This document shows, piece after piece, positions 1 to 12,100 of a stretch of 64,000 nucleotides of DNA. The position numbers and the translations under genes were made by a program. The stretch's first letter is position 1. Every line of letters begins with the position of its first letter. A model generated the notes under the pieces. The model saw only the letters and a program-made list of their open reading frames with translations. It did no database searches and was not told the origin of the DNA. The stretch is from Amyelois transitella (lineage: Eukaryota; Arthropoda; Insecta; Lepidoptera; Pyralidae): assembly GCF_032362555.1 (NCBI RefSeq), contig NC_083519.1:3241501-3305500 (forward strand). The letters run 5' to 3'.

Positions 1-65
1 TTAAGCCAAACAGCTGAACGTGGCTACCCCGTAAGGGATAAAGACGTGATCATATGTATGTACGT
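1..65 (+). repeat. Short retroposon family A, 3' end fragment
   Basis: This matches the 3' part of a ~270-bp repeat present about twenty times in the window: AAGCCAAACAGCTGAACGTGG, then a CCCCGTAAGGGAT block and a TATGTATG tail. It lies in the intron downstream of the last visible USP3-like exon. The copy is truncated by the window edge or internally deleted. Confidence 0.75.
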
Positions 66-103
66 ATCTTGTTTTCTACGGAACCCTAAAAACGATCCAT
101 TAC

Positions 104-3100
104 CTGAACGAAGCTGGTGAGACAGTCGGTGAGGGCCACGGGCGCGTCGTGTCTCCCCACTTCGGGCAACTCCAGCGACAGGTCCAAGAACGGGTCGAAC
201 TTCTTGCTTTCCGTGCCGCACGCCAAGCAACGCACCTGCAATTTGGTAAAATTTGGCATCACTACATAGTATAAAACAAAGTCGCTATTTTAGTCTGTTT
301 GTCTGTATGCTTAAATCTTTAAAATTACGCAACGGATTTTGATGCGGTTTTTTGTAACAGGTACGAGTGATTCAAGAGGAAGGTTTTTATGTATAATAAC
401 ATTTATGATTTTGCACCCGTGCGAAGCCGGGGCGGGTCGCTAGTACATAATAACTCCTATTAACCTCTTGAATCACCCTTATCATTAAAAAGAAATTGCA
501 TTAAAATCCGTTGTGTAGTTTTGAAGAAATAAGCCTACAGATATACGGACAGGCGAAGAAAACAACTTTGCTTTATACTATGTAGCGATAGTGAAGGATA
601 TTCTGCATATAAACAACACTCTCTGACATGTGCCGTGTGGTTTCCGGCGCTTTTGAATAGGACCACTCCACCTCTTTCCTATGGACGTCGTTATAGGCGA
701 CTAAGGGAATAGGCACGTTTATCTAGTTCAGCTTTTACAATAATCCAATATAGTGTGAAAACTTCGGCTCTTCAAGGTGGTGAGGATGTAACCAGAATTT
801 AAGCCAGAAGAAAGGAGACTGCCTGATTGTATTTGAATGCTTTTAATTTTATTTTATTAAAGAAGCTAACAGCAATTACATAAATTAAATTTCAAGGTTC
901 TTCTACTAAAGTTTTGACATGTATTATTAAGTTGCTTCTTTGGTCAATTCATTCTTATTAGAAATTTTTAGGTTTAAAGATCTTTATTTGACTCACAAAG
1001 AATTAAATTCACTTACAATGAGCCTTAATCTAAAACAAAATAATAGTAAACAAGTAACGCATTCAAGCAGTGTTAAATTTTTAAATAAACACAGTTGTCA
1101 CAACAATAATTTTAAGCTTGTTCGTATGTTACGGGATTGTCCTATAGGAAGACCGCTGACCTGTCACATCATTGCACACGGCACCGATGCAATGAATTGC
1201 GCAAGTGAAGTAAAGTGCCGACGCAGCAGCACGTGCAAGCCTCGACGCCCGCCCGGAGACCGGACGCCTCGGCCACTTGGGCTTCACACTTCGACCCATG
1301 CACTTACTTGTAATTAGTCGTAATTATAACTTGTAATTTCATTCTTTTAATAAATTAGTATTTTAAATTTTGGTTTTTTTTGAGACCTCCGACTCGCTGG
1401 ACCATAATTGGCGCAGTCTTGGTAGTAGGCTCGAGCTAGGCGTGCGCGATCGCGATCAAGATTTCCGCTGGAATTCAGCCCGAGTCCCGCGTGACTAGCT
1501 GGTTCTCGAACCTTCGTCGAGCTGACCTACTCATCTCTACTCGTCGAGCTGAGGGCGGAGGAGATATCCGATCTTCGATATCACTCAAGAAGGACCAGGT
1601 ATCGAGACATGATACTGTAAGTACGCTACAATTTATTCGTGGTGTTGCTTTCCCTATTTCCTAATTTCCTAGTGTAGTAAACTTCCAAAATTTTTCACCC
1701 TCGTAAATTACCTCATAGCTCTGCATCCAGGCAGGCTAGAGACACTTTTATTGATAGTAATAGAGATTTAGATTCATTAGATTTAGATAGTAATAGCGTA
1801 GAAATGGCTCAGCAGCAAATACCATTAGGACAGCCGTCCACTGGGCATGTTGAACCTGACACTATAATTAAGGCCCTTCGATTGGCGCCTGACTTTGATG
1901 GCAATCCTCATACACTGCCTCGCTTTATACAATTATGCGATCAGATTGTAGGAGCCTATTGGACGGAGGATAACCACCTCACCAATCTGTTCTTGATTAA
2001 CGGCATACTAAACAAGATAAAGGGCAATGCCGCATTGACTATAAATGCGAATGGTATTCCATCCGATTGGTTAGGTATCAGAAACCATCTTATTAATAAT
2101 TTCAGTGACCAAAGAGATGAGACCACTTTGTATAACGATCTAGCTATGCAAGTTCAAGGTAATAGCTCTCCTCAAGAGTTCTACGATAGGTGTCAGACAT
2201 TGTTTAGCACTATAATGACGTTTGTAACCTTACACGAAAGCATCCCCACGACCGTAACTGCTAAGAGAGACCTGTATAAAAAATTGACAATGCAGGCTTT
2301 TGTTCGCGGACTCAAAGAACCTTTGGGATCTCGTATAAGGTGCATGCGTCCAGAGAGCATGGAGAAAGCATTGGAGTTTGTTCAGGAGGAGTTAAATACT
2401 ATGTATTTACAGCAACGTAATGAAGGACTCCCTAAAAACTTACAAGGGTCATCCGCCTCTAAACCTGTACAGACACCAACGCCATCGCCACAAACTCAAC
2501 TACCTCAAATACCTAAACCTTTCACCTTTGGTCCTATGACACAATTTCCACCTCGTCAGAATTTTAATAATTATCAACCTAAACCTAATGCACAATTCCA
2601 ACTCAATCAAACTACACCTCGCATGCCTACACGCACCCAACAGATGTTCGCAGCACCACCTCGAAATTATAATGCCAATAGTAATATGTTCAGATTACCA
2701 AATCGAAATTTTAATAATAATGCCGGTCCTCGCCCTATGAGCGGCGTTAATCATTTTACACCAAGAGTTTTACCACCTAGTGGCCATGACTGGACCAAAC
2801 ATGGCAATCCGCCTCCCACAAATTATTTCAAATCTCGAGATGTGAATCTGAACGAGTGTTATGCTTATGATTCTGATTATAATTACTACCCCGTGTATTA
2901 CGAACCAGACTATAGTGACTATAATAACTATAACTACGTTGAACCTATTGACTACGACAGGACTAACTATAATGTTTTTGACGAAAACCTGTATACTGGA
3001 CAAGGACCGAGTATATCGGAAGTGACTTATAATGGACAGACAGATAACCTTCCCCAGCCATCGTCTAGCCAAGCTGAGGATTTTCAGATAGCCAGCCTTA

Positions 3101-6100
3101 CAAAAAAGTTAAAATAGAAGTTAATCTGCAAACACAACGACAGTTACCCTATGTGCAGATAACTGATCCCCCTCTTAAACTTCTATTGGACACTGGCGCA
3201 AACCAATCTTTCCTTAGTCCCATTGCAGCAAAGAAATACTACCCTCATGTGCAATTGAATTATGACCCCTTTCAAATAACTAATATACACGGTACTTCTA
3301 AAAGTGATCATTCTATAACTTTACCGTGTTTCCAAGAATTCAATTGTGATAATGACATTACATTATTCCTTTATGACTTTCACGAGTTCTTTGATGGATT
3401 AATAGGGTTAGATTTGCTCACCCAATGGGAAGCCAAACTTGATCTTAAAGACTTAATAATAGTAACTAGCAACGCGTCCAACCCTATCAAAATGTATAAC
3501 TCGCGCAACGTTAACCTCTACGAGGATATCATACCAGCTAAATCTTCTAAGTTACTTAGACTTCCTATCAATGTAGGGGACGGTGATGCTTATATACCGG
3601 AACAAGTATTGTGTAACTGCCTAATTCATGAATGTATAACCTCAGTTAAGAACAATCGCGGTGTGATAGAAATTGAAAACCCATCCGATCACGATGTTAT
3701 ATTATCTTTGGATAGACCCGCGAATGCCGAACTGTTCAATGTCGATAGTGCTAGCATAGATCAGCAGCCCATGTCTAAGCGAACCCAAGAGGTTCTGTCG
3801 CGTCTACGTACAGACCACCTCAACGCAGAAGAGAAAGCCAACCTACTACAGCTTTGCTCACAATACTCAGATATATTTTATATTGATGGTGAAGCCTTGA
3901 CATTCACCAACCAAGTTAAACATTCTATTAAAACCACGGATGAGGTACCGATCTACACTAAAAGCCACAGGTATCCCTTTATACACAGACAAGAAGTCCG
4001 TGATCAAATTCAAAAAATGTTAGATCAGGGAATAATAAGGCCCTCGGAGTCTGCATGGAGCTCCCCCATCTGGGTAGTTCCCAAGAAATTAGATGCATCC
4101 GGCAAACAAAAATGGCGTTTAGTTGTCGATTTTCGTAAACTAAACGAAAAGACTATTGACGACAAGTACCCTATACCGAACATCAATGACGTACTTGACA
4201 AGCTAGGAAAGTGTCAATACTTCACTACACTTGATTTGGCGTCCGGATTTTATCAATGCGAAATGAATCCACAAGATATACCTAAAACAGCCTTCAATGT
4301 AGAGCACGGGCACTTTGAATTCCTTCGGATGCCGATGGGATTAAAAAATGCGCCATCAACCTTTCAAAGAGTGATGGACAATGTCCTTAGAGGCCTTCAA
4401 AATGAAATATGCCTGGTATACTTGGACGACATAATAGTCTTTAGTACTTCTCTCCAAGAGCACATCCTTAACCTTGAAAAGGTTTTTCAGAGACTCAGGG
4501 AATCTAACTTCAAAGTACAAATGGACAAGTCAGAGTTCCTCAAGCTTGAGACTGCCTATTTAGGTCACGTCATAACTCGTGACGGTATCAAGCCAAATCC
4601 CGATAAAATATCCGCAATAGTTAAATATCCAATCCCCAAAACCAGTAAGGAAATCAAACAATTTTTAGGCCTCCTCGGTTACTACCGAAAATTCATACCA
4701 GATTTTGCCCGTATAACCAAGCCAATGACCCACTGTCTTAAGAAAGGTCAGAGAATATCAATTGATAATCCGGCTTACGTTAAGTGTTTTGAGACATGTA
4801 AAAGCTTACTGACAAATGACCCCATACTTAAATACCCTGACTTTGAAAAAGAATTCATACTGACTACAGACGCAAGTAACTTCGCAATCGGAGCCATATT
4901 ATCTCAAGGGCCCATAGGTTCCGACAAACCTATATCCTACGCGTCTCGTACTCTTAATACCAGTGAGACCAACTATAGCACAATAGAGAAAGAGCTATTA
5001 GCCATAGTTTGGGCCACCAAGTATTTCAGGCCATACTTGTTTGGTAGAAAATTTAAGGTGTTAACAGATCATAAACCACTCCAGTGGCTAATGAGTCTGC
5101 GTGAACCCAATTCTCGGCTTACAAGATGGAAACTGAAATTAAGCGAGTACGATTTCAGTGTCATATACAAAAAAGGCAAAAGCAATACGAACGCCGACGC
5201 ACTGTCTAGGGTAGAAATTCACAATGAAGAATTAGACCAATTGTTAGACGACCTACAGTCCATAATAGGTAATCCATCAGAAAAACCACAGACATTACAG
5301 GGTTCCACAACAGCCACGGTACATACCAGTGAGGAGAACCCGATATTAGAAGTCCCCATTACCGATGAACCCCTTAATAAATTTCACCGACAGCTCGTCA
5401 TAACTATCGTAGGTGACGTAAAAAAGCGACCTGTCGTAACTAAACCATTTGATACACATACCCGAGTTTCAGTACAGATTTCGGAATCAAATTTAGAACA
5501 AGAAGTTATTAATACAGTCAAAGAATATGTAAATCCTAAAGTTAAGACTGGTATGTTGTTAAACCCCCCACTTGCGATGTATTCAATCATACCTATCATT
5601 CAAAATAATTTCAAAAATTCAGCTATGAACCTTGTACTTTGTAAAAGTGAAATAGAGAATGTCAAACAGTACTTGAGGCAACAAGAAATAATCAGCAACT
5701 ATCACAATGGCAAAACTAACCATCGTGGTATAAATGAATGTTTCTTGTCCCTTTCTCATCGCTACTTTTGGCCCAAGATGAAAGAACACATCGCAAAATT
5801 TATAGGAGAATGTACCATATGCGGGCAGGCTAAATATGACAGAAACCCCGTTAAGCCACAATTTAATCTTGTCCCACCTGTGTCTAAGCCCTTCGAAGTA
5901 GTCCATATGGATCTTTTCACTGCCCAAAACGAGAAATATCTAACTTTCATTGACGTTTTCTCGAAATATGCACAGGCATACATCCTTAGGGATGGTACAG
6001 CACTCAGCATCCTACAAGGGCTCCTAACATTCTGTACCCATCATGGACTTCCCTTAACAATAGTCACCGACCAGGGACCAGAGTTTAATAACCAAATGTT

Positions 6101-9100
6101 TTCAGAGTTCGTAAGATTACATAAAATAACACACCACAAGACCTTGGCCCATACACCTAGTGATAATGGCAACATAGAACGATTCCATTCTACCCTTCTT
6201 GAACATCTCCGTATTCTTAGTATCCAACAAAAAACAGAGCCCATTGTTAATCTAATGCCTTATGCTCTCATAGCTTACAATAGTTCCGTACATAGTTTTA
6301 CTAAGTGTAGACCATATGATCTAATAAATGGCCACTTTAACCCCCGAGATCCCATAGACATAGATGTTACTGGACACTTAATGCAACAGTACCTACAAAC
6401 ACACAAAGACCGAATGAAGACAGTGTACGAACTAATACATGACTCTACCACCGTTGAACGTGAGGCTATTATAGAGAACCGAAATAAAAATCGCGAGCCG
6501 GAAATAGAATACCAACCCCAACAACAAGTTTTTATAACCAACCCTTCAGCCAGTAGGCAAAAGATAGCCCCAAGATATACCCAAGATACTGTATTGGCGG
6601 ATTTGCCGATCCATATCTATACTTCTAAAAAGCGCGGCCCAATTGCAAAAGTTAGACTGAAAAGAATCCCCAAGTCAGCAAAATTGTTGCAGGTTACTCC
6701 TAACTCTGACCGTGACACGAGCGCAAGAAGTTCAAGTTGACAGCCTGGAAGACGGACCTGGACTTTTGCCCTTCAAATTGGGACCTACTAGACTAGTAAC
6801 ACATGACCACTCCTTCCTACAATACATTGAGCTTAGTAGCATTGAGAAACATATTGAACTTGTTAAACACCAAATCGTAGAACTAAAAGTTAGATTACCT
6901 AATGATACTTATCAAATATTTGAACACCAGGTAGATTACTTAAGTAACAAATTAAATAAAACAACATACGAACTGGACAGTCTAGAACCCCATCGTTTAC
7001 GAAGAGGTCTCGTAGATGGTCTAGGGTCTATGATAAAAAGTATAACAGGAAATTTAGATTATACAGACGCTATAAACTATAATAAGGCCATTGAATCTCT
7101 TGAAACCAATCAAAAGAAATTAGCTAGTAACTATAATACCCACGTTAGCTTAAATAAGGAGTGGATGGCTCATCATGCGAGTGTATTAGTTAGTCTAGTA
7201 GAAAATCAAAAGAAACTTAACCATACATTGAATATTCTTCTAGACGACGAGATCCATAAGAATAGCAATCTGATAAAATACGCTAAGTTAGCTCAGTTCT
7301 TATCGATCGTCACCAATAATATAGATGAACTCTCAAACGAATTACGCAGAATAGAAGATATATTGGCGTTCACTCGTACATCAAGTGTCCATCACTCGAT
7401 GTTAAGAGTCGACATTTTAAGTAAGATTATTAGAAAACTTAAGGAATTATATAATAACGAACAATTATTAGATATAGATTTAAGAGACTATTATAATATC
7501 ATACAGGCAGGTTCATATTATATGAATAGACAAATAGTTATAGTTTTCAAGTTTCCAATACTTTCAACAGAAACCTATGATCTTTATAAATTACCTATAG
7601 TACCCAACCAATATAACCAAATCCTAATACCCCCTCATCCTTTACTAGCAACCAACGGTAAAGAGTACATGTACATAGAGGCAGAATGCCCGAAGATACA
7701 ATCTCGATACCTATGTCAACCAACAACTTACCAGCAAATTAGATCGGATTCTGACTGTATCCAGACACTCATCTTCAGACAGGCCATCGACGACTCCTGC
7801 CAGCAGATCACCGTCAATCTTACAAGAGAGACGCTAGAAAAGTTGGATGACAGACATTACATCCTAACTCTTCCACGGCCAACCAAAGTACGATTTACAT
7901 GTGAGCGAGATGAATACCGAATTCTGCATCGTAGCCATCTCATTACTATTCCACGTCGGTGTTCAGTTCAAACAGATGACTTCACCATCTACAACTCTCA
8001 AGATCGCGTCGAAGGACAACCCGTCAAGATATTCAACATCCCCGATAACCCGGACCTACACATCTCATCGCAGCCAGCGATAACTCTTAATTCTATCGAC
8101 CTGAAGATGCTTCGGAACATTCAAGATAGAGTTTTATCCCAGAAACCCATGGAAATGGACGAAGTGAATACAGCATCCCTATACCACACTACAGTACCAT
8201 TATATGTATTGCTGAGCATCACTGCAGTCGCAGCTACGGTTATATTAAGCCGCAAATATATGAACCGAAGACAGAATCCTGGAACCACAGACGATATCCC
8301 GAAGACTGAAGAAACTTCCAGATCCACAACTATATACAGCATCCCAAGCCCTGCAAACAGAATATCGAACGCAACATTTTCGTTAAAGAACCTAAAATAG
8401 TTGCGTTTCTAAGGGTGGAGGTGTTACGGGATTGTCCTATAGGAAGACCGCTGACCTGTCACATCATTGCACACGGCACCGATGCAATGAATTGCGCAAG
8501 TGAAGTAAAGTGCCGACGCAGCAGCACGTGCAAGCCTCGACGCCCGCCCGGAGACCGGACGCCTCGGCCACTTGGGCTTCACACTTCGACCCATGCACTT
8601 ACTTGTAATTAGTCGTAATTATAACTTGTAATTTCATTCTTTTAATAAATTAGTATTTTAAATTTTGGTTTTTTTTGAGACCTCCGACTCGCTGGACCAT
8701 AATTCGTAGACATAAATAAATAAATAAATAAATATATACGGGACAAATTACACAGATTGAGTTAGCCTCGAAGTAAGTTCGAAACTTGTGTTACGAGATA
8801 CTAATTCAACGATACTATATTTTATAATAAATACTTATATAGATAAACATCCAAGACCCAGGCCAATCAGAAAAAGTTCAGACATGTTTTTTTGTTTTTC
8901 AAATCAAACTTACAACAAAATCTTTTTAATTTTTCAGCCATTATTGCCGTTTGAATTTATTGATCTATGACATGATTACGATGATTCTTACCTCGCTCTG
9001 CAGAGTGCCTCCGAACACGGCCGTGACGATGGAGGCTGAGGGGGTCCGGGATACGAACCCACTGTCCCGGTCCGGCGGCAGCAACTGTAGCAACTCCGTG

Positions 9101-12100
9101 TGTAGTCTGAAATATATAACGATAAATTAAATTTCCCTAAGTCTGATTTATGTTTTATTTCAACTAAATCTCAATTCTATCATTAAGCCACCACGTGACC
9201 ATTCAGTCTTTTCAAGACTGTTGGCTCTGTCTACCCCGCAAGGGATATAGACGTGACCATATGTATGTATGTATTCAACTAATCTTGAAATCAAAGTATT
9301 TAGGTTCTGTCCTTATTTTTTATTATTTTCTAGTCAAAGCAGTGTTAAAAAAAATGCAGATAGTAATGACACTATGAACATGCAAAAATGGGAGTTAATG
9401 AGAATAACGTCACCAGGGTCAAACTATGGTGCTACCCTGGCGTTATAAGTCATAATTTTGCGTGCTCAAATCACATAATGACAAGTCACCTAATAGAACA
9501 AAATCCACCGGATTTGGTTATTCTTTTGTCTCTTACTATTCTCTTCATGAAGATGCAACCACAATAAATAATTTATATCAGTGATGAATTATATGCCGTG
9601 TGGTTCCCGGCACCAACAGAAAAAAGAATAGGACCACTCCATCTCTCTCCCATGGATGTCGTATAACGCGACTAAGGGGTAGGCTTATAAACTTGGGATT
9701 CTTCTTTTAGGCGATGGGCTAGCAACCTGTCACTATTTTAACCTAAATTCTATCATTAACCCAAATAGCTGAACGTGGCCTATCAGTCTTTTCAAGACTG
9801 TTGGCTCTGTCTACCCCGCAAGGGATATAGACGTGATTATATGTGATGAATTATATTTTGGATTTACCTGTCAAGCATGTAACGCAAGAATTCGTGGGCG
9901 TCTTGCTGCTGGTAACCCCTGAACCTAGGCACCACTTTCCAGATCACAAGGAACAGGCACTCGGGAGATATGGCCGCCTTCGAGCCGCAACCGCTGTTCA
10001 GGTTGATTAGAACCTGGAATAAGTCACATCAGGATTCATATGAGCATAATATTTTTAGAATCATATTAATAACAAAATGGTTGGTTTATACATCATTCAA
10101 ATTATACTCTTATTAACGACCGGCTTCTCAAGGGTAGCATTTATTGATAATTAATCTTGCTCAGAAAACCCTCATCTCAAAATCCGTCCACAACTTTCCG
10201 CGATTGATTCTCTACAAGTCATTAAGAGATCTTCTTTACAAGTCATTAAAGTATAATAAAATAATCAAGCGACTCAACTTTTTCGTCAGTACATCTATAA
10301 TCTGATAAGTGCTATGCGACCTTAAAGGGCAAATGTAACGGTCAGATCTATGTTAGTAGAAAATTACTGAAACACACACACACACATATAATCACGTCTA
10401 CTTATATGCCTTGTGGGTTAGACAGAACCAATAGTCTTAAATAGACTGACAGGCCATGTTCAGCTGTTTCGCTTAATTCAAGTAGTGACAAGTTGCTAGC
10501 CCATCGCCTAAAAGAAAAATCTCAACTTTATAAGCTGCTGAAATTTGCCATATAAGTAGATGAAGACACAGGCAAATAAGGCAGGCAAATAAAATGTTTA
10601 TTTAATCTACACTTCTTAGTCACATGTCTGTGTTAAATTTCAAGTAATATTTACATCAATAATGGAAAATATTTTTCATTAATAAAAGGAAAACCTTATC
10701 ACCTAGAGATATGCAAAAATTTATTATAAAAACAGATTTTTATCTTTACCCTTGATAGGGCGTCTGCACACAGCTGTCTCATGATTCCTGATATATTTTA
10801 TCGAGAAACGCTTCGTACATTAGTTACAATGCGAGATCCATAATGCAAACATACTACTTATTGAAATTCTAAGTGGGAAATGTCACAGCGCGATTGTACC
10901 GATTCCCTCTCCCGGCATCATAATCGAGAATTTTTCTACATTGTGTCTTATAAGGAATAAAAGAACTCCGAATAAAATAAAAATAAGAAGTGTCGTTTCT
11001 CCACAGAAATCAATTTAAGTGTATCACTTTTCGCCAAATGTGCAAAAGGCCACATAGAATATGAACTTACATTGAGCACTATACCTACAATAAACTTTAT
11101 TATTTATTTATTTACTAATTTATTGACACAGAAAACATCGAGAATTTTAAACACAAGAATCAAAATTACAAAGGTTCTACTTATTATTTACTTGGTGATA
11201 ATTTAGAGAAAAATAAATAAATAAGATGAAGCTAAAAATCACTTCACTGAGCCTGAGAAAAGCGAAGCGAAGCCCAAGTTAATTTTTAGGGCATTCCTCA
11301 TTAAAAATGTATAAATATGCATGAGGTCCTTCTCAACAACTTTTTGATATACTTAATGTGTTTCATAGTTCCCGCCATAATACTTTTGGAAGTATGCAAA
11401 AGGTTCAATTCTGCGTAGAACGACTCTCGCAGACGTCGCAATTTACAAATATATCATCGTCAAAATCAGTCTACAATGTAAATTTATTTAAAAACGAAAC
11501 AATAGTCCTCCATTTCAATAAGAACTCGCGCGGCATATTAAACGGAGCGAATCGCGAGTGTGCGCGAGGTTTTATGGACCCAGTTTTTGTTATCATAATA
11601 TCCTTGAAGGAGGACATTGACCTTTTTGGATACGTAACTGCGTAGTGCTTAACTCACAGACGCTAACAGCAGACAGTAAACACGCAATGTTTTATGTTTA
11701 TCGAACTCAAAAATTTGTAAACAATTTATAGATCATTTTAATCTATCTATCTTACTTCTCACACAAACAAAATCAAGAAGTTGGCTGTAATAAAAAAAAA
11801 ATAATCTCAATATTAGGACTCGCCTTTCTCAATTCTTCGGCCATTACAACGTCATGCATTTCTTGTCTCGTATAGCTTCTTGAATGATAAACTTTTTGCC
11901 GCCCGTTAGTCTTTACCTCCAAAGAGGGCAGCTGACTGAAATAGCAGCTAAATTCCTGTATATTATTCAGACTTTGCAGCACAGCATTCATGAAACATGT
12001 GTTGCCTAAATTTTTTAATCCTACGACTTTCTTTTCTCTTTGGCTCTTGCCATTGCACGTGGAGGGCTTCTTTTCCTTACTCCTGCCGGTCTGGGAGTTT

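Larger units (their letters stand above)
1127..8704 (+). mobile_element. Complete Ty3/gypsy errantivirus (LTR retrotransposon with env)
   Basis: A 7,578-bp element bounded by two 283-bp direct LTRs (TGTTACGGG...CATAATT), a CGTA target duplication, a primer-binding site, gag, pol, env and a polypurine tract. Gag/pol/env organisation, the 4-bp YRYR duplication and a baculovirus-F-like envelope place it with lepidopteran errantiviruses such as the TED lineage. All three reading frames are open and the LTRs look identical, so insertion was recent. It sits in the intron between exons 6 and 7 of the USP3-like gene, antisense to that gene. Confidence 0.93.

Noticed and set aside
940-1317. Plus-strand ORF running into the 5' LTR, and its 65-codon twin at 8415-8612
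   Set aside because: The shared part is LTR sequence and the upstream part is AT-rich intron. No domain is present, and the same frame in both LTRs is explained by the repeat.
7901-8083. Second frame overlapping env
   Set aside because: A short alternate frame without motifs; env is the supported product.
11358-11645. 95-codon plus-strand ORF in USP3 intron 4
   Set aside because: It lies in an intron on the opposite strand, with no recognisable domain or splice context.
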